Origin: Candidatus Methanophagales archaeon
Lineage (GTDB): Archaea > Halobacteriota > Syntropharchaeia > Alkanophagales > Methanospirareceae
Direction of reading: 5' to 3'
DNA: 33,468 nucleotides
Assembly: GCA_030602585.1 (NCBI GenBank)
Contig: JAUVZJ010000019.1
Span: 1-33,468, forward strand
Positions 33,337 to 33,468 of the stretch are shown piece after piece. Under the pieces are notes generated by a model that ran no database searches, was not told where the DNA came from, and was given only the letters and a program-made list of their open reading frames with translations. The translations under genes and the position numbers were made by a program. Every line of letters begins with the position of its first letter. Within the stretch, counting starts at the first letter, position 1.

Positions 33337-33468
33337 TCACCCCTGTGTCAACCCCATAGAACCGTCTGAAGGAATAAATGGAGACCCTCTAAGCGCATCG
33401 TGAATAGCATCGAGGACACGACGCCCGTTCTTCCGCGCTGTAGAGATATACCCACGAATACTACAGAA
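33337..33468 (-). mobile_element. C-terminus of an IS66-type transposase (rest outside window)
   Basis: On the minus strand the last 132 bases read 43 residues to a TGA (33337-33339). They contain SIRGYISTARKNGRRVLDAI followed by LRGSPFIPS, the typical C-terminal end of IS66-family transposases. The 5' part lies beyond the window. The stretch 33231-33336 has no gene and may include the element's end; no terminal repeat could be fixed. Confidence 0.65.

Overview
This window looks like a chromosomal piece of a methanofuran-using archaeon (a methanogen, methane oxidiser or relative). The reasons are a MfnE-type methanofuran-biosynthesis kinase, an archaeal core-type MetE, a Smubp-2-type helicase, AT-rich TATA-like elements a few tens of bases upstream of starts, and GGTGAT/GGAGG-type ribosome binding sites. 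An ANME-1 or Syntrophoarchaeum-like source is possible, but the sequence alone does not prove it. Several genes have single-base lesions, often in homopolymers. They may be real pseudogenes or errors of a metagenome assembly.

Layout. 1-0.94 kb: the tail of a + strand gene, then a minus-strand pair made of a YaaA/DUF6884-like protein with a lost C-terminus and a small PD-(D/E)XK nuclease-like protein. 1.0-7.4 kb: a compact minus-strand metabolic operon, read in the order NuoE-like, NuoF-like, NuoG/HndD-N-terminus-like iron-sulfur protein, archaeal FMN glutamate-synthase-like protein, core MetE-like protein, MfnE kinase. The first four look like a flavin/iron-sulfur device that passes electrons between NAD(P)H and a GltB-type FMN enzyme. 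7.5-10.8 kb: a ribbon-helix-helix regulator with a palindrome beside its TATA box, a catalytic-domain-only CheB, and a Smubp-2-like SF1 helicase.

10.9-24.2 kb is a defence island. A minus-strand type I restriction-modification set (hsdM, DUF1016/YhcG nuclease, hsdS ... GmrSD-like DUF262/DUF1524, hsdR, radC) is split by a + strand Gabija-like pair (OLD ATPase/TOPRIM nuclease and UvrD-like helicase) and a frameshifted hicB remnant. The Walker A of the Gabija ATPase lies upstream of its first usable start codon, so its 5' end is frameshifted.

24.2-26.1 kb: a two-gene module (DUF4365 nuclease-like protein plus an unrecognised partner) lies between two near-identical stem-loop repeats. The partner is cut by an in-frame TAA, after which 48 clearly coding codons follow. 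26.1-29.1 kb: a MITE-like inverted-repeat element, a solitary HicB, a DUF167 protein, a short SMC5/6-like ATPase and a decayed gene. 29.2-33.2 kb: a + strand run of a TIR/deoxyribosyltransferase-like protein, a 55-residue basic protein and a 1070-residue UPF1-like helicase carrying a long coiled coil, a zinc ribbon and a C-terminal nuclease-like domain. This run is the best candidate here for an undescribed defence system. The right edge holds the C-terminus of an IS66-type transposase. I saw no tRNA, rRNA or CRISPR array.
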